DNA of 64,000 nt. Source: Bacillus sp. EB106-08-02-XG196. Its GTDB lineage: Bacteria; Bacillota; Bacilli; Bacillales; Cytobacillaceae. Both the position numbers and the translations under genes were made by a program. Under the pieces are notes generated by a model. It was given only the letters and a program-made list of their open reading frames with translations. It ran no database searches and was not told the DNA's origin. This document shows positions 8,156-14,784 of the stretch, one piece after another; positions within the stretch are counted from its first letter, which is position 1; each line of letters starts with the position of its first letter. The stretch lies in contig NZ_JABWSY010000023.1 of assembly GCF_013396335.1 (NCBI RefSeq), positions 7,509 through 71,508 of the forward strand, given 5' to 3'.

Positions 8156-9181
8156 CTAAAAAAATAAAACACCTTTATTAACATCGATCTCTTTTTTCAG
8201 TCCATTTAAATCGGAATTTGTATATAACTCCTGGATGGCCTTAAACGCATCTTCACCAGATAAATGCCGAGGTTGGAACTTAATTATTTTATTATTAGTA
8301 TGGATTGGCCAAATCTCAGCCCTTATTAAACCATTTTCGTTAAAGTGTAAAGTTGTTGGAAACCCATAGGTAAGAGGGGATCGACCAGGAGTATTGAAAA
8401 TAAAGTTTCCGACACTAAAAAAAACGGGGACACCCTCCAAAACGCTCATTTTTTGATATTGATGGGATCCATGTCCGATGATAATATCAGCTCCGGCCTT
8501 AACAATCATTTTTGCCTGTAATAATTGCTCTTCTGTTACGGGTTGATAATTCTTTCCCCAATGGATGGACACAACAATAGTGTTTATCCCTATTTCTCTT
8601 AATGCCCTGATATCATTGTATACTGCATTTCTAGACAAAGCGGCTATACCACTATGAACATTAGAAGCGAAATGTTGATATTTCTCCTGATATCTTTTCC
8701 TGTAGCTCATGTAATTTAAAAGAGCGACTTTAATATTACCTTTTCTTATAACGAGTGCTTTTCTTGATTCTTTTTTATTTCTTCCTGCACCAAGCGGAAT
8801 CATCGAATTTTTTTCCAAGTACATAATGGTTTCTAATAAACCATCATGTCCGTAATCAGTGGAATGATTATTTGCCAAAAAAAATATGTTGAACGCCTTT
8901 TGTTTAAATACATCAAGCACTAAAGGGGACATCTTATATATATAATCTTTATCTGCCTCGATTTTTTTTGCAATTTGGCTGATAGGCGCCTCCAGGTTAA
9001 GTGTCCGTACATCCGCTGAGCTGTATATTTGATCAATGTATTTAAAAGGATAGACATAACCATTTCTGTCCAATAATTTTTGTGCTGCATCACCTAACAA
9101 AGTATCTCCGCCAAAGAAAATACTCAGCTCCTTCGTGGAATCATCAGAAACTTCGTATGTCATAGGTTTTATTATAGTCAA
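8156..9181 (-). CDS. CapA-family (PGA_cap) metallophosphatase-like protein
   Basis: A 341-residue protein of the poly-gamma-glutamate CapA/PgsA-type family. Motifs in order are FGGDTLLGD (23-31), NLEAPIS (62-68), LANNHSTDYG (102-111), SIHWGKNY (205-212), IGHGSHQY (235-242) and SVGNFIF (256-262). These supply the His/Asp/Asn ligands of a calcineurin-like dimetal site. Unlike classical CapA it has no signal peptide or membrane anchor, so it is probably cytosolic. The start is a TTG after AGAGGGGATAGCTA; an ATG six codons later is the alternative. It is a single gene with its own terminator, between two copies of the rpsI terminator block. The substrate is unknown. Confidence 0.8.
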   Translation of the reverse strand: MTIIKPMTYEVSDDSTKELSIFFGGDTLLGDAAQKLLDRNGYVYPFKYIDQIYSSADVRTLNLEAPISQIAKKIEADKDYIYKMSPLVLDVFKQKAFNIFFLANNHSTDYGHDGLLETIMYLEKNSMIPLGAGRNKKESRKALVIRKGNIKVALLNYMSYRKRYQEKYQHFASNVHSGIAALSRNAVYNDIRALREIGINTIVVSIHWGKNYQPVTEEQLLQAKMIVKAGADIIIGHGSHQYQKMSVLEGVPVFFSVGNFIFNTPGRSPLTYGFPTTLHFNENGLIRAEIWPIHTNNKIIKFQPRHLSGEDAFKAIQELYTNSDLNGLKKEIDVNKGVLFF

Positions 9182-9300
9182 TAGCTATCCCCTCTTAAAA
9201 GTTTTATATAGTAAGATTACTTAGCTTATGAGAAATAGCTTCATTTAGTTCTTCCAAGATGAATTTAAGATGAAGAAAGGCATAAACTGATCGAAATAGG

Positions 9301-9414
9301 ATAAAAAAGACCCCCAACCATATTGGTTGAGAGCCTTTGAAGTGTTGAAGATTAACGCTTTGAGAACTGAGGAGCACGACGCGCACCTTTAAGACCGTAT
9401 TTCTTACGCTCTTT
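9301..9414 (-). repeat. Left copy (A) of a 114-bp direct repeat of the rpsI 3' end
   Basis: Aligned by eye with 13628-13741 the two copies differ at about five positions. It contains the rpsI terminator, the stop and the last 20 codons. Three of the differences form a block in the hairpin loop: this copy has CAACCATATTGGTTG, the exact reverse complement of the other copy. Similarity stops abruptly at 9414. Confidence 0.93.
9352..9414 (-). pseudogene. Truncated rpsI 3' end (last 20 codons and stop)
   Basis: The minus strand encodes KERKKYGLKGARRAPQFSKR followed by a stop, identical to the C terminus of ribosomal protein uS9 in this window. There is no start and no upstream coding part. It is best read as the duplicated attachment core of an inserted element. 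Confidence 0.9.
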
Positions 9415-9530
9415 TATGTGTGCATATCATATGAAGAAGCACGAAATAAAATGACCCTTGTTAAATCAAGGTTTAGCTGCTTATTACTTCCTAAAATGAA
9501 AATGAAATAATATATCTTTATATATGTTTC

Positions 9531-9548
9531 GTGGTCAGAATGTGGTCA
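9531..9548 (+). other. Paired GTGGTCA repeats, possible integrase arm sites (left end)
   Basis: GTGGTCA occurs at 9531-9537 and 9542-9548, 11 bp apart, about one helical turn. The same motif recurs at the other end of the island (13578-13611). Both groups lie inside the direct repeats, where arm-type sites of a tyrosine recombinase would be. The role is inferred. Confidence 0.45.
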
Positions 9549-9552
9549 AAAG

Positions 9553-9587
9553 ATGATACCTAATTTAAAGTTGGGTATCATTTTTTT
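9553..9587 (+). terminator. Orphan intrinsic terminator
   Basis: ATGATACC pairs with GGTATCAT around a 13-base loop and is followed by seven T. No gene precedes it on the plus strand, so it may be left from a deleted gene. Confidence 0.7.
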
Positions 9588-9690
9588 AGACAATTAAAGT
9601 AAAATAACTAAAAAACCAAGCCTTTCATGGTCAGGGCATTGTTCACTAACAAGAACTCTCTAATGAATGTTCTTCAGCATAATAAAGAAG

Positions 9691-9726
9691 AAAGGCTCTG
9701 TTTAAAAGAAACAGAGCTTTTTTGTG
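9691..9726 (+). terminator. Second orphan intrinsic terminator
   Basis: AAGGCTCTGTTT pairs with AAACAGAGCTTT and ends in a T tract. With 9553-9587 it makes two plus-strand terminators in a stretch (9182-9865) with no intact gene. Apart from the rpsI fragment and GTGGTCA repeats I see nothing else there. Confidence 0.75.
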
Positions 9727-9865
9727 CTTTCGTTCATCTGCCTATTTTTCCATTTTGGGAAAATGTCCTATTATAATAGCCTATTCTTTATGACAAACGC
9801 GGAATACATTAACAATATAAAAAGGAGTATGTATTCTAAATATAATAAAGAAATGGGGTTTTTTT

Positions 9866-10690
9866 ATGGGAAGTTGTGAATCAGAACATCATACAGAGCA
9901 TCAACATCATTCCGTGCATCATCCCAAGCCAGAACACCCACCGGTCCCCGGAGGTCCATGTCCAATCGAATCAAAGGAACAAGTGCCATTAACGGTTATG
10001 GCCACTAACACAGTTAAGCACACTAGAACCCCAACAATTAAGGTTCCAGTTGTATTGGCAGAGCCAACACTTCAAATTGTGTTAGAGGCAGATATTAAAC
10101 TTCATCCACCAGCAACAGAAATTAAAAGAGTGAAAAATAATGTATTTCTAGATCAGGTTAAACTTGTCCCAGTTGCATTTACACGTATTGACAACACTGA
10201 CTTTTTTAACGTGATAAGGGGTAAATTATTTGTAGCAGGGCATATTCGCAAAGATATAGAATATGCTACGCATGATTGTAAGGGAACCCTTCAAGATCGA
10301 ATTGCAGATGTTCCGTTTACTGGATTTGCAGACCTTAATGGTGACATCTGTGAGAACACCAACGGATTTATTTCATTCCCCATTATAGGTATTTCTGAAA
10401 GCGCCGAAGCTAATTTTGTTAATGATCGAACCATGTTAGATGCTCGCTTGGATAAAACTTTCTTTCAAAATCTTGTCAAATACAATGAACAGCCATTCGG
10501 TGAGTTAGTAGCTGCAAACTTCTTTGAACTTGATTTTTCACCAACCATGACACCTCCCAAGGGAACTTTTAGCAGGTTGAGAGAAAAAATCGTCTTTGAC
10601 CTTACGGTAAAAGTATTACAAGTTCAACAATTCAGGATTATTGGTGCACAACAAATAATTCCTAAATCTTCTGGTCATCACCTCCCGTAA
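9866..10690 (+). CDS. Exosporium/spore-coat-like protein (CsxC/DUF3794-like)
   Basis: A 274-residue protein. The N terminus (1-33) is rich in His, Glu and Pro (HHTEHQHHSVHHPKPEHPP). The body has two similar blocks: PTIKVPVVLAEPTLQIVLEA leading to EIKRVKNNVFLDQVKLVP, then a region with RGKLFVAGHIRKDIEYA. Such blocks are typical of DUF3794/SipL-like domains in spore-surface proteins of the Bacillus group, including those annotated CsxC. There is no signal peptide, as for most coat proteins. The Shine-Dalgarno (ATGGGG) is weak. It is a single gene with its own terminator, inside the rpsI-anchored island. The family call is from memory of sequence style and is moderate. Confidence 0.6.
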   Translation: MGSCESEHHTEHQHHSVHHPKPEHPPVPGGPCPIESKEQVPLTVMATNTVKHTRTPTIKVPVVLAEPTLQIVLEADIKLHPPATEIKRVKNNVFLDQVKLVPVAFTRIDNTDFFNVIRGKLFVAGHIRKDIEYATHDCKGTLQDRIADVPFTGFADLNGDICENTNGFISFPIIGISESAEANFVNDRTMLDARLDKTFFQNLVKYNEQPFGELVAANFFELDFSPTMTPPKGTFSRLREKIVFDLTVKVLQVQQFRIIGAQQIIPKSSGHHLP

Positions 10691-10703
10691 GTCCGTAATC
10701 AAG

Positions 10704-10739
10704 AAAAAGGACTCTGTTTTTTTTAAACAGAGTCCTTTT
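10704..10739 (+). terminator. Terminator after the exosporium-like gene
   Basis: AAAAGGACTCTGTTT and AAACAGAGTCCTTTT form a 15-bp stem with a T-rich loop, 14 bp after the stop. Confidence 0.88.
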
Positions 10740-10802
10740 CTTTGCCGACATGATTGCGGTCTCCAGGGTGGAAGTCATGAATCACGAAGCAGTAAGTAGT
10801 AG

Positions 10803-10886
10803 TGGCTATTTAACGAAAAGGTGTATACAGTGGAGCAGAATCTGAAGGAATCGGGCGGAATTGCGATAGAAGTGGATGAAGAGTGA
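10803..10886 (+). other. Possible 3' gene remnant in the 10691-11128 gap
   Basis: A 28-codon open frame with no start (WLFNEKVYTVEQNLKESGGI, ending EVDEE then TGA) has the look of a protein C terminus and a higher GC content than its surroundings. I do not recognise the family. The rest of the gap holds an imperfect inverted repeat at 10972-11046, and nothing else that I can see. Confidence 0.3.
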
Positions 10887-10971
10887 CTTGTTTTTTCAAA
10901 ATTAGGAAAACGATAATTACACAATAAACGCCTTGCAGGATCCATGCAATCTTTGTCTGCATATTTTCCAA

Positions 10972-11046
10972 ATTTCTAATTTACATATCTTAAGTATTAT
11001 GACAATTGTCCAAACAATTCGTGTCTTAAGAAAATATATTAGAAAT
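10972..11046. repeat. Imperfect inverted repeat upstream of the ATP-grasp pair
   Basis: ATTTCTAAT...ATCTTAAG (10972-10994) faces CTTAAGA...ATTAGAAAT (11025-11046). The centre holds the palindrome GACAATTGTC (11001-11010). It could be an operator or an extruded hairpin before the ATP-grasp genes. Confidence 0.4.
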
Positions 11047-11128
11047 GTAAGTTGTCTGTTTTTTTACTCAACAAAAGAGTTAATACTAAATCCTTCATAA
11101 AACCATCCAAGAAAGGATAACAAAGCTT

Positions 11129-12355
11129 ATGCGAACCATTGTATTTATTGAAACGAATAAATCAGGATCTAGTAGAGAGGCAATAAAAGCTGCAGAACGA
11201 CTCGGCTATTTTACGGTGTTATTAACCAATAAAAAAAACTTCATTCATCAAAGAACAGAATTTCCAGATGTCCATCAAATGATTTTAGTGGAATTATTTA
11301 ACTATGACAAATTAAAAGAAAACATTATAAATCTGCAAAAACAAGATAAACAAATAAAGTGCGTATTGAGTTTTGTACATTCTTACGTGTATTTAGCTGC
11401 AACCTTATCAGAAGAATTTTGTCCAAGTGTTGTATCAAGTGATCCAATTTTTTTAATGGAAAATAAAATATTATGTCGTGACCTTCTCATAGACCTTCCA
11501 ATTTCTCCTCATTATGCCGTTTATACTCCAGACCATTCCTTAGAGAATTTTATTGATAAACACAAGGGCTATTTACCTCTTATTGTAAAGGCCCCCACAT
11601 CTGCCGGTTCAAAAGATGTTCTGTTGGCGAATGACGAGAACCAGTTGAAGCTGGCAATACAAAAATTACTAAACCATCGTGAACAGATTTTGCTGGAGGA
11701 GTATCTAGCTGGCCCCCAATATTTAATTGAAGTATTAGTACATGATGGAAAAGTTCATATAATCGCAATTATCGAACAACAGATTACGTTTTTACAACGG
11801 TTTATTGTAACAGGATACTGTTTACTGCGTGATAACGAAAAAAGTTTATACGATAGTATCCTTGAGACAGTAACTTCCATCTTAAAGGTTTTTCAACTGA
11901 AAAATGGTGCCTGTCACTTAGAAATGCGCCTAGTAAATGGATCGTGGAAATTAATTGAAATCAACCCAAGGATCTCAGGTGGTGCGATGAATCGAATCAT
12001 TGAAGTCGGATATGGAATTAATTTAGTAGAGGAAACCATTCAATTAATGTTAGGAAATGAGCCTTGTCTTACTAGAAAACACAGTAAGTATGTATATGCA
12101 CATTATTTAACCGTGGATTCAAAAGGAGTATTAATTAAGGTAACAGGGAAAAATCGCAGCTCTAACTATCCAGGTGTAGAAGAGGTGTATATAAAATCCC
12201 GAAAGGGACAGATATTACAACCGCCTTTATCAATGGGAGATCGATACGGATACATTTTAGCATCCTCCGATGTAAAAGATGAGGCGATAAGAATTGCCAA
12301 GAAAGCAGCTAGCGAGATACGTTTCAACCTTGCTCCAATTGTAAATACGGAGTGA
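11129..12355 (+). CDS. ATP-grasp enzyme, L-amino-acid-ligase-like
   Basis: A 408-residue ATP-grasp protein. A pre-ATP-grasp Rossmann-like domain covers about 1-105. The ATP-grasp core holds LIVKAPTSAGSKDV (151-164, nucleotide-binding Lys154), LLEEYLAGPQY (188-198) and EINPRISGG (277-285, Mg-binding Glu/Asn). The C-terminal part, about 310-408, resembles the lid of L-amino-acid ligases (BacD/YwfE type) and carbamoyl-phosphate-synthase-like ligases. Such enzymes join two amino acids, or an amino acid and another carboxylate, using ATP. The substrate cannot be read from sequence. It is co-directional with a YheC/D-type gene 81 bp downstream and lies in the rpsI island, so the two may make a small spore-associated product (inference). 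Confidence 0.8.
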   Translation: MRTIVFIETNKSGSSREAIKAAERLGYFTVLLTNKKNFIHQRTEFPDVHQMILVELFNYDKLKENIINLQKQDKQIKCVLSFVHSYVYLAATLSEEFCPSVVSSDPIFLMENKILCRDLLIDLPISPHYAVYTPDHSLENFIDKHKGYLPLIVKAPTSAGSKDVLLANDENQLKLAIQKLLNHREQILLEEYLAGPQYLIEVLVHDGKVHIIAIIEQQITFLQRFIVTGYCLLRDNEKSLYDSILETVTSILKVFQLKNGACHLEMRLVNGSWKLIEINPRISGGAMNRIIEVGYGINLVEETIQLMLGNEPCLTRKHSKYVYAHYLTVDSKGVLIKVTGKNRSSNYPGVEEVYIKSRKGQILQPPLSMGDRYGYILASSDVKDEAIRIAKKAASEIRFNLAPIVNTE

Positions 12356-12436
12356 AAAATCATGACTATTATATTCTAAGCAAAACCGTTCTTATTATAT
12401 TTGATAAATAATTTGAGGAGCGGAGGAAAAAAGATA

Positions 12437-13465
12437 ATGACACTAATTGGCATGCTTCATCATCGTGCAGATCCAAATAATGTAAAGAAAGCATATGCTT
12501 ATGCCGCTGTAGCCAAAGCAGAAGGGGTAAACTTTTTTTACTTTACCCCAGGGAAGGTAAATATAAAACAGCAAATAATTTTAGGGAAAGCCTATGAAAC
12601 TGGCCAGTGGATTGAAAAGGAATTTCCCTTTCCTGATGTCATCTATAATGCAAGTTATCCAGTAAGTGATAAAGCCGAGCGAATCGTTGATTATTTGTTT
12701 GATAGGATTCCGTTTACAAGTCAATCTATTGGGGACAAATTAAGTGTATATAACAAAATTGAAAAGGCAAAAGAATTTAAACAATACCTTATTCCTTTTT
12801 CTAAATTAACTAATGATCAGATTTTTTATGACATGATCAAACGTTATAAAAAAGTTATTATCAAACCATTAACTGGACATCAAGGTGGGAGCGTTGTTTT
12901 TATTGAAAATTATGAATCAAATCTTTACAAAATTAACGATTCGGGATTAGTATCATCTATTAATGAAAAACAATTGTTAACCTTGATATCCCATAAAATA
13001 CTAGAACAAGATTACCTAGTTCAACAGTTTATTTCAAGTCAAACAAATTCTGGTCATGTTTTTGATTTCCGATTGCATGTACAAAAAAATGGAGAAGGAA
13101 AATGGGTTATTACTTCTATTTATCCAAGGATCGGGCGGTTGGGGACCATAACATCTAATATGGGTAGTGGCGGTTATAGTACTTACCTGGATATATTTTT
13201 AAAAACAGAGTTTGGTGACTCTTGGTATGATATGAAAAGGTATCTGGAACAGTTTGCGTTAAGTTTTTCAAATCATTTTGATTCTTTATATGACAGCGAA
13301 TTGGATGAATTAGGAATTGATGTCGGAATTGATGAAAATCAAAAACTATGGCTATTTGAAGTAAATTGGAGGCCCGGTCCACCTAATATATATAATGTTG
13401 AATTAGATGTAGCTAAAAATACGATTCTGTATGCTAAATATTTAGCGGATACAAATAAACATTAA
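12437..13465 (+). CDS. YheC/YheD-family ATP-grasp spore protein
   Basis: The preferred ATG follows CGGAGG with a 10-base spacer, giving 342 residues; an in-frame TTG 12 codons earlier lacks a ribosome site. The N-terminal half starts IGMLHHRADPNNVKKAYAYA, typical of the YheC/YheD endospore coat-associated family. The ATP-grasp core includes VIIKPLTGHQGGSVVF (about 140-155). The Mg-binding end motif EVNWRPGPPNIYN is near the C terminus. In B. subtilis yheC and yheD are sporulation genes of unknown chemistry. It follows the ligase-like gene at 11129 and is probably co-transcribed. Confidence 0.8.
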   Translation: MTLIGMLHHRADPNNVKKAYAYAAVAKAEGVNFFYFTPGKVNIKQQIILGKAYETGQWIEKEFPFPDVIYNASYPVSDKAERIVDYLFDRIPFTSQSIGDKLSVYNKIEKAKEFKQYLIPFSKLTNDQIFYDMIKRYKKVIIKPLTGHQGGSVVFIENYESNLYKINDSGLVSSINEKQLLTLISHKILEQDYLVQQFISSQTNSGHVFDFRLHVQKNGEGKWVITSIYPRIGRLGTITSNMGSGGYSTYLDIFLKTEFGDSWYDMKRYLEQFALSFSNHFDSLYDSELDELGIDVGIDENQKLWLFEVNWRPGPPNIYNVELDVAKNTILYAKYLADTNKH

Positions 13466-13577
13466 ATCAAAACCTTTCAATCGTTAATTACATCACGTAT
13501 TAAGGGTAAACCAAATAATACTGTATTTATTGTTAACGAAAAATTGGTAGATTCTAAGTGGTATTTTGTTTCGTTTT

Positions 13578-13611
13578 GTGATCAATGTGGTCAAAAATAT
13601 TTTCGTGGTCA
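13578..13611 (+). other. GTGRTCA repeats, possible integrase arm sites (right end)
   Basis: GTGATCA at 13578, GTGGTCA at 13587 and GTGGTCA at 13605 lie 17 bp inside the right copy of the direct repeat and mirror the pair at 9531-9548. They also fall in an open frame that continues from the YheC/D stop (13466-13657) and reads CDQCGQKYFRGQKHF, so a coding origin is possible. Confidence 0.4.
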
Positions 13612-13627
13612 AAAGCATTTTTTAAAC

Positions 13628-13741
13628 ATAAAAAAGACCCCCAACCAATATGGTTGAGAGCCTTTGAAGTGTAGAAGATTAACGTTTTGAGAACTGAGGA
13701 GCACGACGCGCACCTTTAAGACCGTATTTCTTACGCTCTTT
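13628..13741 (-). repeat. Right copy (B) of the rpsI direct repeat, within the intact gene
   Basis: Partner of 9301-9414. It covers the rpsI terminator, stop and last 20 codons. The 48 bases at 13624-13671 are also shared with copy C at 8078-8124. Confidence 0.93.
13631..13667 (-). terminator. Terminator of rplM-rpsI
   Basis: On the minus strand CTCTCAACC pairs with GGTTGGGGG around a short AT loop, followed by TCTTTTTT, 11 bp beyond the rpsI stop. Confidence 0.85.
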
Positions 13742-14071
13742 CATACGTGGGTCACGTGTTAATAGTCCTGCACGCTTTAATGTTGGACGGAATTCAGGGT
13801 CAGCTTGAAGTAATGCGCGAGCAATACCGTGGCGGATTGCGCCAGCTTGACCAGTATAACCACCACCGCTTACGTTTACAAGAACATCGTAGCTGCCTTG
13901 TGTTTCAGTAGCTACTAATGGTTGGTTAACAACCATACGTAAAGCTGCAAATGGGATATACTCTTCGATGTCACGACCGTTAATTAGGATTTTACCTGTA
14001 CCTGGAACTAAGCGCACACGTGCGACAGAGCTCTTACGACGACCAGTACCAATATATTGAACTTGTGCCAA
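13679..14071 (-). CDS. rpsI: Ribosomal protein uS9
   Basis: A 130-residue small-subunit protein whose C-terminal tail reaches the P-site tRNA. The N-terminal YIGTGRRKSSVARVRL and C-terminal KYGLKGARRAPQFSKR are the family hallmarks. It is full length and follows rplM by 20 bp in a two-gene operon. Its 3' end is duplicated at 9352-9414 and appears to be an insertion site for mobile DNA that restores the coding sequence. Confidence 0.98.
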   Translation of the reverse strand: MAQVQYIGTGRRKSSVARVRLVPGTGKILINGRDIEEYIPFAALRMVVNQPLVATETQGSYDVLVNVSGGGYTGQAGAIRHGIARALLQADPEFRPTLKRAGLLTRDPRMKERKKYGLKGARRAPQFSKR

Positions 14072-14091
14072 GTTAATTCCCTCCCTCTTTA

Positions 14092-14529
14092 TTAACCGCG
14101 AAGTTCGTAAACTTCAGGTTTTTGTGCTTGGTGCGGATGTTCGCTGCCAGCATATACGTGTAATTTTTTGAACGTTTGACGGCCAAGAGAATTCTTTGGA
14201 AGCATGCCTTTAACAGCAAGCTCGATCATTTTCTCAGCATAGTTTGTACGCATTTCAAGAGCAGTTCTAGTCTTTAAACCACCTGGGTGCATAGTGTGAC
14301 GGTAGTAGATCTTGTCAGTTAACTTCTTACCAGTTAATTCAACTTTAGAAGCGTTAAGAATGATAACATGATCACCAGTGTCAACATGTGGTGTAAAAGT
14401 TGGTTTATTTTTACCACGTAAGATTGCTGCTACTTCAGAAGCAAGACGTCCAAGAGTTTTGCCTTCAGCATCAATCACGTACCATTTACGCTCGATATTG
14501 TTGGCGTTAGCCATAAACGTTGTACGCAT
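14092..14529 (-). CDS. rplM: Ribosomal protein uL13
   Basis: A 145-residue large-subunit assembly protein. It starts MRTTFMANANNIERKW, like B. subtilis L13, and keeps DTGDHVIILNA and YRHTMHPGGLK. Complete. First gene of the rplM-rpsI operon, downstream of a good sigma-A promoter and a long structured leader. Confidence 0.98.
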   Translation of the reverse strand: MRTTFMANANNIERKWYVIDAEGKTLGRLASEVAAILRGKNKPTFTPHVDTGDHVIILNASKVELTGKKLTDKIYYRHTMHPGGLKTRTALEMRTNYAEKMIELAVKGMLPKNSLGRQTFKKLHVYAGSEHPHQAQKPEVYELRG

Positions 14530-14544
14530 GAAATTCCCTCCTAA

Positions 14545-14709
14545 ATTAAATCCATTAAAGATTATTTTTTCGCACCATCATAAGACATTATCGTTCATTC
14601 TGTTCCGGGAATAAACGTTAACGCCATTGTGCGCCAATTTTAAGTTCATATATTTTCAATCACGATGAAGACTTTCCGGGGCTTAATCGTGGGATTAAAA
14701 ACACAACCA
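14545..14709 (-). ncRNA. Probable L13-type leader RNA of rplM-rpsI
   Basis: About 165 nt lie between the promoter and the rplM Shine-Dalgarno. A clear hairpin uses CACGAT and ATCGTG flanking AAGCCCCGGAAAGTCTTC, and a second possible hairpin involves TGGCGCACAATGGCG. Bacilli carry an autoregulatory L13 leader at this place. Assignment rests on position and structure, not on a model score. Confidence 0.6.
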
Positions 14710-14715
14710 TATAAT

Positions 14716-14744
14716 ATAATAAGTTCTTTTGAGCTAAAAGTCAA
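14716..14744 (-). promoter_or_regulatory. Sigma-A promoter of rplM
   Basis: TTGACT (14744-14739) and TATTAT (14721-14716) with a 17-base spacer on the minus strand. Confidence 0.85.
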
Positions 14745-14784
14745 GAAAATGTTACACTAGGATGAGTTGTTTACTTTTAAAATT

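Noticed and set aside
9204..9386. 60-codon minus-strand ORF
   Set aside because: It reads the duplicated rpsI end and terminator in the wrong frame; not a gene.
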